This document shows, piece after piece, positions 30,910 to 40,784 of a stretch of DNA of 64,000 bases. The notes beneath the pieces are model-generated. The model saw only the letters and a list, made by a program, of their open reading frames with translations. It was not told where the DNA came from and did no database searches. This DNA comes from Verrucomicrobiota bacterium (GTDB taxonomy: Bacteria; Verrucomicrobiota; Verrucomicrobiia; Limisphaerales; UBA9464), in NCBI GenBank assembly GCA_017309115.1, contig JAFLEF010000017.1, positions 61,430 to 125,429 on the forward strand, in the 5' to 3' direction. How positions within the stretch are numbered: the first letter of the stretch is position 1; every line of letters begins with the position of its first letter. Made by a program: the position numbers and the translations under genes.

Positions 30910-31971
30910 ATGACGAGCTCCAGCCGATCCCCGATCGCGACCCGTCAGAATCAGATTCTCGGGTGCTTACTGGGCTGCGCCGTGGGCGATTCAATGGGTT
31001 TGCCCTACGAGGGGCTGTCGCGACGCCGGACCGCTCAATTTCTCAGGTTGCCCTTGAGACAGAGCTTCCTGGCTAGTCGGGGAATGGTCAGTGACGACAC
31101 CGACCACACTGTGTTCGTTGCCCAATCTTTGGCTCTGAATCCGGTCTCCCCGGAACGCTTTGCCAGTTCGCTCGCCTGGCGGCTGCGGTTTTGGCTACTG
31201 TGTTTTCCCGCCGGTATCGGTTGGGCTACCCTGCGGAGTACGGTTCGGCTGTGGTTTGGTGTTTCGCCGGCACGAAGTGGGGTGTTTTCGGCGGGAAATG
31301 GAGCGGCGATGCGCTCGGCGATTATCGGAGTCTACCAGCCATCCGATCGGGAACTGCGCCGAAGATTCGTCAGCGCGTCGACCCGGATCACCCATTCCGA
31401 CCCTCAAGCGGAGTTTGGTGCTCAGGCCATCGCCGAAGTAGCCGCTTGGATTGCCCGGGAGAATTCCCGGCCAACAATTTCGGATTTGGAACTGATGCTT
31501 CGATCGGCGGGGGAAGGTCGGGTATGGGAGGAGGCAACAGGCCGCACGTTACTGGCCTGTCAGGAAGGGAACGTCGAGCACGCATTACCCAAGAATCGCC
31601 GGGAGCGGGGAGTATCCGGATACATCGGCCACACCATGCCCGTCGCAGTCTCGGCTTGGTTCATCCACTACGGTGACTTCCGTAAAACCATTGAGACGGT
31701 GGTCTCTCTCGGAGGGGATACCGATACGGTGGCGGCCATTGCCGGGGCGCTGGCAGGGTTGTCCGCGATGCCGTCGGGAATCCCGGCGGATTGGGTGTCT
31801 CAGCTCGTCGACTGCCCGCATGGGCCGCGGTACTTCTCACAGTTGGCCGACTCGATGGCGCAGGGACGGACGGACCACACGGCCTTCTCGTGGTGGCTGT
31901 TTCCGCGGGGAGTGATCTTTACGGCGATTGTTTTGGCCCACGGATTCCGCCGACTGCTGCCACCGTTTTGA
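30910..31971 (+). CDS. ADP-ribosylglycohydrolase family protein
   Basis: A 353-residue member of the ADP-ribosylglycohydrolase (ARH/DraG) family, which removes ADP-ribose from proteins or small molecules. The N-terminal GCLLGCAVGDSMGLPYEG, the magnesium-binding SDDTDHT and the C-terminal SLGGDTDTVAAIAGALAG motifs are all present, so the two-metal site looks intact. After the catalytic fold there is a hydrophobic tail (about 330-350, WWLFPRGVIFTAIVLAHGF) that could be a membrane anchor. I start at ATG 30910; the frame extends back to a TTG at 30838. Target unknown. Confidence 0.85.
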   Translation: MTSSSRSPIATRQNQILGCLLGCAVGDSMGLPYEGLSRRRTAQFLRLPLRQSFLASRGMVSDDTDHTVFVAQSLALNPVSPERFASSLAWRLRFWLLCFPAGIGWATLRSTVRLWFGVSPARSGVFSAGNGAAMRSAIIGVYQPSDRELRRRFVSASTRITHSDPQAEFGAQAIAEVAAWIARENSRPTISDLELMLRSAGEGRVWEEATGRTLLACQEGNVEHALPKNRRERGVSGYIGHTMPVAVSAWFIHYGDFRKTIETVVSLGGDTDTVAAIAGALAGLSAMPSGIPADWVSQLVDCPHGPRYFSQLADSMAQGRTDHTAFSWWLFPRGVIFTAIVLAHGFRRLLPPF

Positions 31972-32003
31972 TTCCACCGTTGATGAGGCTCTTCGCGGTC
32001 TGC

Positions 32004-33701
32004 TCACAACGGACGCAGACGCGGCCACTCGGTTTCAAAGCCCTGGGTGCGGAGGAGTTGCTGGAACTCAGCCAGCCGCTTCGGGTCCTTGCGGATTTGG
32101 CGGGGCGGCTCTTTGGTTCGCAGGGATTGGGCGACCAGCCAGCCCACGGCTTCGCCAATGTTCCATTCAACTGGATGCAGCCGGTAGCATCCGTTGGTGA
32201 TGTGAGTGACTCCGAGATTCTTGCAGGCGGGCAGCAGATTCTCGACGCGGCGCGGAATCAACGCACCAAGCGGAATCTGGAAGGGCAGGGAACTCAGGTC
32301 GATGTAGTTGTCTCCCGTGGTGCTGGGATGCAGGTCGATCCGATACGCGCCGATCCCCACGGAGTCAGCAAAGACGGCGGCAGTGACTTCCTCCTTGGGC
32401 CGCCCCGTTTCCTTCATGCGATACTCGGTGCTGACGTGCTGTTCGAGGACCGTGAATTCAGCCCGAATGCGTCGGGACTCCCGGACATAGATTGCTTTGG
32501 CCAATCCTTCGGTCGTTCCTACCACGTCGGTGCGCAGCCGGAGTCCGGGCCAACCGGTTCCGCCATCGGGTCGCGGGGCTTCGGTTTGCATCCAATACAG
32601 CAGTGACAGGCTGAGATCGCGTCCGCGCTGCGCATGCCGGGCTGCTTCCTCCGCACTGACGCCGACCAGCGGGCCCAGCCAGTAGTCGTTCTGCGGCCAG
32701 TTGATGAGTGAGATTCCGCTGGGGTAGGTGCCGGGCAGAAAGTTGGTCGGGTCGGCGATGCGCCGATAGACGAACAGATTCAGACCGGATCCAGGTCCGG
32801 TGGGATCGAAGGAAACCTGTCGGGGTTCCAGAGTGATGGGATTGCTCATGTCCCAACTCAACAGTCGCCCGGGCCAACTGGGCCGCATCGCCGGAACGTA
32901 ATCCCGCCAGAAGGCGTAATCCGTGGGTCGGTCGATGGTGTGATTCTGGCCGGCCAGATGATCCACGGCGAAGCACCAGGTGAAGGCTTGTTGATTCAGC
33001 GGTTGGGCTTGTTCGGGGGCGTGGGGTTCCCCGGTTTCGGCGCGGCTCTCGGCGCCCATGACGAACTCTGTGCCGGTGAGTGGCAGCAGGTCGCCCAATT
33101 CAGTGGCATCGACAAAATACGGGGCGGTCCAGGTGGTTTCCCGCTGGGTGAGACGGCTTCGGACCGTTACCGACTGAACCCGGTCTCCGTTCATTTCCGC
33201 CCGGACCGGGACGTGTTCGGTGAGGATCTGGAGTCGACCGCCACTCACGAAGGGGGCCAGGGTGTTGAGCAACACGGCGAGCGAGACGCGTGGTTCCAAG
33301 CAGAGGCGGCTGACGGACCCGTTCCCGGGATTCAGGCGCGAATTGGCCCGTGCTTCGGCCGTGAGCGGATAGTGATCCCGGTAGTACTGGCGAGCGGCGT
33401 TGCGAAACTCCCGATACGAACGCGTGCAGCCGAATTGCTCGATCCAAGGGTGCTCGTCGGGCGGGACGGCCTGGGAGGTCAATTGACCGCCGATCCATTC
33501 GGTCTCCTCCGTCAGGACCACTCGCAGTCCTGCCCGACAGGCCGCCAGAGCCGCGGCATACCCTCCGAGTCCGCCGCCAATAATCACGACATCGGCTTGG
33601 TTCTCCCAGCCCAGGGCCTCGGCTAGCAATGATGACGCCGTAAGGACGGGCCAAGCGGCGAGTGTGGACTGGAGAAAGCGGCGGCGAGGGAAGGCGCTCA
33701 C
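32004..33701 (-). CDS. Secreted FAD-dependent oxidoreductase
   Basis: A protein of about 565 residues from GTG 33701. The N-terminus FPRRRFLQSTLAAWPVL resembles a twin-arginine signal, which would suit export of a folded flavoprotein. The FAD-binding motif VVIIGGGLGGYAAALAA follows at about residue 38-54, and the second half holds TEWIGGQLTSQ, YFVDATELGDLLPL and the C-terminal GVTHITNGCYRLHPVEWNIGEA. It matches the FAD-dependent oxidoreductase family common in Verrucomicrobiota and Planctomycetota; the substrate is unknown. GTG 33737 is an alternative start; the frame is open to 33854. It converges with the glycohydrolase gene. Confidence 0.82.
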   Translation of the reverse strand: MSAFPRRRFLQSTLAAWPVLTASSLLAEALGWENQADVVIIGGGLGGYAAALAACRAGLRVVLTEETEWIGGQLTSQAVPPDEHPWIEQFGCTRSYREFRNAARQYYRDHYPLTAEARANSRLNPGNGSVSRLCLEPRVSLAVLLNTLAPFVSGGRLQILTEHVPVRAEMNGDRVQSVTVRSRLTQRETTWTAPYFVDATELGDLLPLTGTEFVMGAESRAETGEPHAPEQAQPLNQQAFTWCFAVDHLAGQNHTIDRPTDYAFWRDYVPAMRPSWPGRLLSWDMSNPITLEPRQVSFDPTGPGSGLNLFVYRRIADPTNFLPGTYPSGISLINWPQNDYWLGPLVGVSAEEAARHAQRGRDLSLSLLYWMQTEAPRPDGGTGWPGLRLRTDVVGTTEGLAKAIYVRESRRIRAEFTVLEQHVSTEYRMKETGRPKEEVTAAVFADSVGIGAYRIDLHPSTTGDNYIDLSSLPFQIPLGALIPRRVENLLPACKNLGVTHITNGCYRLHPVEWNIGEAVGWLVAQSLRTKEPPRQIRKDPKRLAEFQQLLRTQGFETEWPRLRPL

Positions 33702-33917
33702 GAGTGGAAGAATCGTCTGACTTCCTTTGGGGCGCACGCGGAATCCTATCGAGTGTCCGAGTTCTCGACCGCAACGAGCGTGGAGAACGATCGCCAAGAG
33801 GTCGGCTGGCCTGGATCCCGACCCCAAATCCTTTGAACTTCCGCGCATTCTCATCGTCGAAGCTCGACTTCACGAGGTTGGCTTTGCTTGGCTTCGGGTC
33901 GACAGTCCCACGAAATT

Positions 33918-34916
<999 letters not shown>

Positions 34917-34955
34917 GGCGGTTGTGGCTCGGCGAGTCCCTTGATGATTTAGACC

Positions 34956-35876
34956 ATGCTGCCCTCTGACTACCTCAAGCGGCTTCGTCAGGTGGAGGTC
35001 CGCTCCCGGCTGGTCAGTGAACAGCTCATGGGCGGGCGTTTGACGAGCGTGTTCAAGGGCCGCGGGATGGACTTTGCCGATGTCCGGGAGTACGTGCCTG
35101 GGGATGACGTGCGCCGGATTGATTGGAACGTGACCGCTCGATTGCGCAAGCCGTTCATCAAGCGTCATATTGAAGAACGCGAGTTGGTGGTGATGCTGCT
35201 GGTGGATGTTTCGGCCAGCGGTCATTTCGGAACGGCGGCCGACGAGGTGATCGCCTCCGGGACGGGAGCGGAGACCAAGCGCGAGCTCGCTGCGGTCCTC
35301 GCCGGTGCCCTGGCGTTCAGTGCGGTGCGGGATGGTGATCGCGTGGGCATGCTGCTGTTTTCCGACCGGATTGAACGCTACGTGCCGCCGCGCAAGACCC
35401 GGGCGCACGTTACCCGGCTATTGCACGAATTGCTTTATACCGAACCGCAATCGGGAGGCACTTCGCTAACCATGGCTCTGAATTACTTGAACAACCTGCT
35501 GCATCGGCGCGCCCTGGTGTTCGTGCTTTCGGACTTCCACGATCCGCAGGAGGACCGGTGGCAACGCACGTTGGCCGCCACCAACCAGCGACATGAAGTG
35601 ATCGCCCTGCGCACGGTGGATCAGCGGGAATTGGAACTGCCGGATGTGGGGTTAGCGCTGGTGCAAGATTCCGAGACCGGCGAAGTCATGGAGCTCGACA
35701 CCAGCGATCCGGAAGTCCGGGCGAAATGGGCGGCGTTGGGAATGAAACGCCAGCAGGACTTGATTGCGACGTTCCGGCGTGGCCGAGTGCCGGAATTGGA
35801 AGTGCGGACGGATCAGCCGTGGCCGCAGCGGCTCCAGAAGTTCTTGGATTACTCCGCCAAACGGCGGGTTGCTTAG
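34956..35876 (+). CDS. DUF58 domain protein
   Basis: A 306-residue soluble protein of the DUF58 family with a degenerate VWA-like fold. It shows the family signature FKGRGMDFADVREYVPGDD followed by IDWNVTARLRKPFIK and LLVDVSASGHF, which keeps a DxSxS-like site. It lies 39 bp after the moxR gene, its near-universal neighbour, and 3 bp before the next gene. Thought to partner MoxR in the Bat system; no enzymatic activity is known. Confidence 0.92.
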   Translation: MLPSDYLKRLRQVEVRSRLVSEQLMGGRLTSVFKGRGMDFADVREYVPGDDVRRIDWNVTARLRKPFIKRHIEERELVVMLLVDVSASGHFGTAADEVIASGTGAETKRELAAVLAGALAFSAVRDGDRVGMLLFSDRIERYVPPRKTRAHVTRLLHELLYTEPQSGGTSLTMALNYLNNLLHRRALVFVLSDFHDPQEDRWQRTLAATNQRHEVIALRTVDQRELELPDVGLALVQDSETGEVMELDTSDPEVRAKWAALGMKRQQDLIATFRRGRVPELEVRTDQPWPQRLQKFLDYSAKRRVA

Positions 35877-35879
35877 CCC

Positions 35880-36422
35880 ATGAACCGCACCAGCCTGATT
35901 GAGGATTTCACGTTGCTGCCCCTACCGGCCTGGTGGGAGTCGCCGTGGGTATGGCTGGGGGCAGTGTTGGGGTTGGTGTTGTTCGCCTGGTTGGGTTCCT
36001 GGTGGTGGCGCCGGTGGGCGGTGCGGTTGAAGCCCGTCAGCGTCCAACCGCCGGAGCCGGATCGAACGCCGGACTTTCTGGCTCGCCTCGCCCAGTTGCG
36101 GGCGCGTCAGGGACAATTGAGCGCCTATGACCTGGCGATCGAGTGCTCGGACTTGTTGCGGGAGTATGTCGAGTGGCGGTTCCGGCTGGCCATCCGGTTT
36201 CAGACGACCCGGGAGTTTTTGGAAGCGGCTGCCCGGGATACGTCCATGGCGACCACCCAGCGAGACTGGCTCGGACGATACCTGCGCTTTTGTGATCTCG
36301 TGAAGTTTGCCCGTCAGGGTGCAACTCCGGCGGAACAGTCCAATCTGTTGGATTCGGCGGAGACGTTTCTCCGGGGCGGAACGGTGGTTCCGACCAAGCC
36401 CGCAGTCCTCCACACGCCATGA
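35880..36422 (+). CDS. DUF4381-like single-pass membrane protein
   Basis: A 180-residue protein with one membrane helix (about 22-46, VWLGAVLGLVLFAWLGSWWW). A basic cytoplasmic part (about 60-170) contains LRARQGQLSAYDLAIECSDLLREYVEWRF. This matches the DUF4381 / BatD-C-terminal pattern always found between DUF58 and the VWA proteins of Bat operons. It starts 3 bp after DUF58, and its TGA overlaps the next ATG (ATGA at 36419-36422), so translation is coupled. Confidence 0.82.
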   Translation: MNRTSLIEDFTLLPLPAWWESPWVWLGAVLGLVLFAWLGSWWWRRWAVRLKPVSVQPPEPDRTPDFLARLAQLRARQGQLSAYDLAIECSDLLREYVEWRFRLAIRFQTTREFLEAAARDTSMATTQRDWLGRYLRFCDLVKFARQGATPAEQSNLLDSAETFLRGGTVVPTKPAVLHTP

Positions 36423-37384
36423 ACGACGTGTCACTCAACTGGACGGGCTTTGAGTTTGAGTACCTGTGGGTGCTGTTACTCCTGTTGTTGCTGCCGCCCC
36501 TGGCGTGGTGGATGGGACGCCGCGGACCGCTGCCTTCGATTCCAGTGCCGACCCTGCGGGGGATGGAAAAATTGGGTTCGGCTCCGCGGTATCACGCCGG
36601 ACAGTTCCAGCTGTACTGGCTGCTGATCCCCCTCGCGTTGCTGATTCTGGCCCTGGCCCGACCGCGCATTCCCCGGGGCGAAGTTCCCGATCCCAGCAAG
36701 GGAATCGACATCATGCTCGCGCTCGATTTTTCCCGGTCGATGGCCGAGACCGATTTTCGGTTGAAGGGACGCCGCGTTAGCCGCCGAGATGCGCTGGTGG
36801 TGGTCACCGAGGATTTCATTCGAGGACGTCCCAATGACCGGATTGGCATCGTCTGTTTTGCCCGAACCCCCTGGTTGGTCAGCCCCCTGACTCTGGATCA
36901 TGACTGGGCCATTAATTCCCTGAAGGAAGCGGAACTGGCCACGGGAACTGGGATCGGCTGGGCGATTCAGGCATCCACGACGTTTCTGAAGCAGGACAGC
37001 GACCGGAGTCGGGTGATCATTCTGGTCACCGACGGCGACAATTCCGCCGGCCCCCGACCCCTGGAGACGGCGCCGATCGCGGTGCGAAATGGCATCAAGG
37101 TGTACACCATCATGGTCGGCCCGGAGTCGGTCACACCCTCGGCGGCGGCGAACCACGAACTCAACAAGGTGGCGCGCATGACCGGTGGGCTGTTTTTTCA
37201 AGCCCAGGACGCCCGGGCCTTGCGGGACATCTACGCCGCGATTGATCAACTCGAAAAACGGGAGTTGGTGCAAAAGCGGTACGTCAGCTGGCAGGAACTG
37301 TATCCCTGGTTTGCCTGGGCCGCCCTGGTGACCTGGCTGGGAGGAACCCTGTGGTCGCAGTTTTTCCGGAGGCGAGTGGCCTGA
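36419..37384 (+). CDS. BatA-type von Willebrand factor A membrane protein
   Basis: A 321-residue protein. Two N-terminal membrane helices (about 14-33 and 62-81) are followed by a VWA domain (about 92-275) with a MIDAS-like DFSRSMAE and the later LVTDGDNSAG. One C-terminal helix (about 297-314) anchors the other end. This is the Aerotolerance/BatA architecture. The VWA faces the periplasm in the accepted model. It is translationally coupled to the gene before and lies 15 bp before the BatB-type gene. Confidence 0.93.
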   Translation: MNDVSLNWTGFEFEYLWVLLLLLLLPPLAWWMGRRGPLPSIPVPTLRGMEKLGSAPRYHAGQFQLYWLLIPLALLILALARPRIPRGEVPDPSKGIDIMLALDFSRSMAETDFRLKGRRVSRRDALVVVTEDFIRGRPNDRIGIVCFARTPWLVSPLTLDHDWAINSLKEAELATGTGIGWAIQASTTFLKQDSDRSRVIILVTDGDNSAGPRPLETAPIAVRNGIKVYTIMVGPESVTPSAAANHELNKVARMTGGLFFQAQDARALRDIYAAIDQLEKRELVQKRYVSWQELYPWFAWAALVTWLGGTLWSQFFRRRVA

Positions 37385-37399
37385 ACCCATCCTGAACCC

Positions 37400-38440
37400 A
37401 TGCGCTTCGCCCATTCTTGGTTGTTCTATCTGACGCCCTTCCTCGTGCTGGGTGTGGGTCTGCTGCTGTGGCGGGCCCAGCGGTGGGGACAACAGCGGAA
37501 GACAGTTTTCACGGGGGGAGAAAAGCGCGCTTGGGCCGAGTCCAATCGGTGGCCCGCAGCCGACCGATGGAGTTTGGTTCTGAGCCTGGCGACTTTGACC
37601 TTTGTCTTGCTGGCGTTGGCCCGGCCGCTCTGGTTCAAAAAGAACGATCGAACTGAACTTCAGGGCATTCCCTATCTGATCGCCTTGGATGCCTCGCGAT
37701 CCATGCTGGCGACGGACATCAAGCCCAGCCGATGGTCCGTCGCGACCAATGCGCTGGACCGCTTTTTGGCGGCGACGAAGTCGGATCGGATCGGGCTGAT
37801 CACCTTTAGCGGCGTGGCCTACCTGAACGCGCCCCTGACCTTCGATACCCTCGCCCTGCGCATGATGATGCGGTACCTGGATCCCAATACGCTGGAGGAT
37901 CCTGGAAGCTCGTTGACCTCGGCCTTGGAGCGGGGCGGACGGTATTTCGAAACGAATCGGATTTCGCCCCGGTTGATCGTCTTGATTTCGGACGGTGAAG
38001 ACCTCACGGGAAATCCCATTGAAACCGCCCGGCGCTTGTCCCGGCAGTATCAACTGAAAGTGGTCACGCTGGGGGTCGGAACAACCACTGGCGCCAAGGT
38101 TCCGATGTCCCGGGGCGGTTCGGCTCGCAACAGTTTTGGACAGGAAGTCATTTCCCGGTTGAACGAGAGCAATCTTCAACGATTGGCCACAGCTACGGGA
38201 GGCCGGTACTTCCGGTTTGGCGAGCGGGGCGAGGGGTTGGAGCAGTTTCGCAAGGAGGTGCTGGCGCCCATGACCGAGGCGGCCGCTCGGGAAGATCTGA
38301 AGAATTACCAGGAGTTGTTTCCGTTGCCGCTCGCGCTGGCGGTGGCGTGTCTTCTGGGGCAGGTTGTGCTCGCGGCCGAGCGGCGAATGAAGCCGCGTCG
38401 GTTGGTGTCGGTGGCCCGGCGCCCCGTAGCGGTCTCCTAA
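37400..38440 (+). CDS. BatB-type von Willebrand factor A membrane protein
   Basis: A 346-residue paralogue of the preceding gene. It has two N-terminal helices (about 6-23 and 55-74), a VWA domain (about 86-290) with DASRSMLATD, TFSGVAYLNAPLTFD and LISDGEDLTG, and a C-terminal helix (about 309-327). The MIDAS set looks intact, so it probably binds a divalent metal. BatA and BatB are thought to act as a pair with MoxR. Confidence 0.92.
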   Translation: MRFAHSWLFYLTPFLVLGVGLLLWRAQRWGQQRKTVFTGGEKRAWAESNRWPAADRWSLVLSLATLTFVLLALARPLWFKKNDRTELQGIPYLIALDASRSMLATDIKPSRWSVATNALDRFLAATKSDRIGLITFSGVAYLNAPLTFDTLALRMMMRYLDPNTLEDPGSSLTSALERGGRYFETNRISPRLIVLISDGEDLTGNPIETARRLSRQYQLKVVTLGVGTTTGAKVPMSRGGSARNSFGQEVISRLNESNLQRLATATGGRYFRFGERGEGLEQFRKEVLAPMTEAAAREDLKNYQELFPLPLALAVACLLGQVVLAAERRMKPRRLVSVARRPVAVS

Positions 38441-38462
38441 CGCAAAACCAGAAAGGCAACGG

Positions 38463-40016
38463 ATGCGAACGTGGAAGCACAGCGGACGAGTTCTGGGACT
38501 ATGGCTGGCTCTGGGCGGCAGTGCGCCCCTGTGGGCGGCCTTGGATGTGGTGCCGCTCCAGCCGATGATGACCAACGGTCAGGCGGCAGCGGTTCTGGAG
38601 AAGCTGGCGGCCGAGTTGGAACGCGATCCGGACAACGCGCGGTTGCTCTATGACCATGGGCTGGCGGCCTATGCGATCGGGCAGTACGAGGATTCGCTGG
38701 TTTCATTGGATCGGGCGGAGGCTTTGGGGAATCGCAAAGTGGCCCGCAAGGCGCGATTTCAGAAGGGCAACGCGGAGTTCAAACTCGGCGTGGCGGCGCG
38801 GCAGACCAATCTGGAGGAAACCATTGCCCGTTGGCGGGAGTCGCTGCGGCAGTATGCGGCGCTGATCCGGGAGTCTGACGATCCCGAGCCCAAGGGGAAC
38901 TTTGAGTATGTGCGGCGGGAGTTGATGACCCTGCTATTGGCGGATGCGAAACGGAATCTGGACGAGGCCAACCGCAAGGAGACGCCGCTGGCCCAGAAGC
39001 TGGAGAAGCTGCGCAACGCCTTCGAACGGTACACGGCTGCCCAGGAAACCGATCCCCAGAATTCCGAAGCCAAAGCCGGAGAACAAACCTCCCGGGACCA
39101 GCTGGCCGATGCGCTGATGAAAGAAGGCACCCGGAAATCCCAGTCCACCCGACTCGTGCAGCCTCGGGGGAACGAGGCGCCGATTCCCCGGCCCGACTTC
39201 AAGGAAATCGAGGAGGGCGTGGCCATGATTGAGGATGCCGCCCAATTGAAGCCGGACGACGCCGGCATCAAGGATGCGCTCCAGCAGGGCAAGGAGCGGT
39301 TGGCGGATGCACTGACCTTCAACGCTCGGATTCTCATGGCCAACGAGCTGCAAATGCCGTGGCCCAAAGAGAAACTGGCCGTCCTGCGCATGGCCAAGGA
39401 GCAGGTCGAGAAGGCGCTCGACAAAGTGCCTGATCACGAACCGGCCAAGGAGACTTTGGAAGCCGTCAACCGTCGCCTGGCGCAGGTCATGGAAGATCAG
39501 GCGGATCAGTTGGCCGAGAATGCCGATCAGCAGAGTTTGGAACAGAAGACGATGATGCTCTCGCAGTCGTTGGATTTTTATCAGCAAGCGGCCGAGTTGC
39601 AGCCGCGGCAGCAGGAACTCAAAAACAAGGCGGAGAACACTCAGAACCGCCTGGAGGAGGCGCTGTCCAAGCTGGCGGACCGGCTGATGCAAGAGCCCCG
39701 CTCGGAATCGATGGAGCAAAAGGCTGCGCGACTCGAAGGGGCGGAACAGGCGTTGAGTCAGTTGCAGGGATTGGAGCCGTCCGATGAAACGGGCGAGAAG
39801 CTCGAGCAAGTCAGCGAACAGTTGGACGGCATTCGCCAGAAGCTGGCCGAGCAGGGGAAGCAGGCGATGCCCAATCCGGGTGGTCAGCAGCCCCAAATGG
39901 CCCAGCAACCGCAGGGCCCGATGGGGCCGCCGATGGACGCCCCGCCGCGGGTGAATACGCCGGGAGCCAAGGGTGCTTGGCAGTCGCCGTTGATGAACCG
40001 GGCGCAGGATTATTGA
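38463..40016 (+). CDS. Secreted TPR/coiled-coil protein of the Bat operon
   Basis: A 517-residue protein with a signal peptide (MRTWKHSGRVLGLWLALGG, cleavage near PLWA-AL). At least two TPR-like units (about 40-130: NARLLYDHGLAAYAIGQYED, then a KGNAEFKLG helix) precede long Glu/Lys/Gln-rich helices (about 160-460) of coiled-coil type. The tail is Pro/Gln/Met-rich (PGGQQPQMAQQPQGPMGPP). It sits where BatC/BatE lie in other Bat operons, 22 bp after BatB, and likely scaffolds periplasmic partners. Confidence 0.85.
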   Translation: MRTWKHSGRVLGLWLALGGSAPLWAALDVVPLQPMMTNGQAAAVLEKLAAELERDPDNARLLYDHGLAAYAIGQYEDSLVSLDRAEALGNRKVARKARFQKGNAEFKLGVAARQTNLEETIARWRESLRQYAALIRESDDPEPKGNFEYVRRELMTLLLADAKRNLDEANRKETPLAQKLEKLRNAFERYTAAQETDPQNSEAKAGEQTSRDQLADALMKEGTRKSQSTRLVQPRGNEAPIPRPDFKEIEEGVAMIEDAAQLKPDDAGIKDALQQGKERLADALTFNARILMANELQMPWPKEKLAVLRMAKEQVEKALDKVPDHEPAKETLEAVNRRLAQVMEDQADQLAENADQQSLEQKTMMLSQSLDFYQQAAELQPRQQELKNKAENTQNRLEEALSKLADRLMQEPRSESMEQKAARLEGAEQALSQLQGLEPSDETGEKLEQVSEQLDGIRQKLAEQGKQAMPNPGGQQPQMAQQPQGPMGPPMDAPPRVNTPGAKGAWQSPLMNRAQDY

Positions 40017-40043
40017 GCCGGTCGTCCAGACGGAGGAGAGGGC

Positions 40044-40679
40044 TTGGGGTCAACGGTGATGCGGCACGCGAACCAATTGCTGGTCTTTCTGCGGGCACCC
40101 CGGCCGGGCACCGTTAAGACGAGACTGGCGGCCGCGATCGGCGCCGAAGCGGCCTTGCAGGCCTATGAGGAACTGCTGGAGGTGACAGTAACGGCCCTGG
40201 CGGATCTGACCGAAGTGGAACTGCGGTTCACTCCGGATGATGCGGCGGCGGAGGTGTCTGGGTTGGGGCCGGCGAGTTGGTCCAGATGTCCCCAGGGGCC
40301 CGGGGATTTGGGCGAGCGCCTGATCCGGGCGTTTGCGGATTCCTTCCGCGGCGGAGCGCGGGGCACAGTGGTGATCGGAACGGACTGTCCGTGGATCATG
40401 CCCGAGGACATTGGTGCCGCTTGGCTGGCCCTCGAGGAAGTCGATGTCGTGCTCGGACCAGCGGCCGATGGGGGCTATTGGCTGATCGCGCTGCGGGAGC
40501 CGCATCCGGAGTTGTTTCAGGGGATTTCCTGGGGACAGTCCACGGTCTTGGCGGAGACTCGACATCGGGCGGAACGGCTGGGGCTCCAGGTCCGCTTGCT
40601 GCGGGAACTGGCGGATGTGGACACGGTCGAGGACTGGCGGGCGTACCAATTGGCGCAAAGTCACTCGCCGCTTGAGTAA
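40044..40679 (+). CDS. DUF2064 / TIGR04282-type glycosyltransferase-like protein
   Basis: A 211-residue protein with a nucleotide-sugar-transferase-like fold. It has LLVFLRAPRPGTVKTRLA at the N-terminus, the GDLGERLIRAF motif, VVIGTDCPWIMPEDI and LGPAADGGYWLIAL, all standard for the DUF2064 / TIGR04282 family. The TTG at 40044 has GGAGG 7 bp upstream; ATG 40059 is an alternative with a poorer site. The acceptor and sugar are unknown. It follows the Bat operon by 27 bp and may be cotranscribed. Confidence 0.85.
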   Translation: MGSTVMRHANQLLVFLRAPRPGTVKTRLAAAIGAEAALQAYEELLEVTVTALADLTEVELRFTPDDAAAEVSGLGPASWSRCPQGPGDLGERLIRAFADSFRGGARGTVVIGTDCPWIMPEDIGAAWLALEEVDVVLGPAADGGYWLIALREPHPELFQGISWGQSTVLAETRHRAERLGLQVRLLRELADVDTVEDWRAYQLAQSHSPLE

Positions 40680-40784
40680 CTTTGGGAAGCCTCCAGCTAC
40701 CCCAGGTCGGCATCGAATGGACCCGGGAATCGCAACTTCCCCCTTGTTCAGGATCCGCCTCGCCCGCGATAACACACGCCTTCG

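Noticed and set aside
36476-38575. 699-codon open frame antisense to the BatA/BatB genes
   Set aside because: High GC codon bias leaves the antisense frame open; the composition is Arg/Gln/Gly-rich without domains, while the sense frames are clear VWA proteins.
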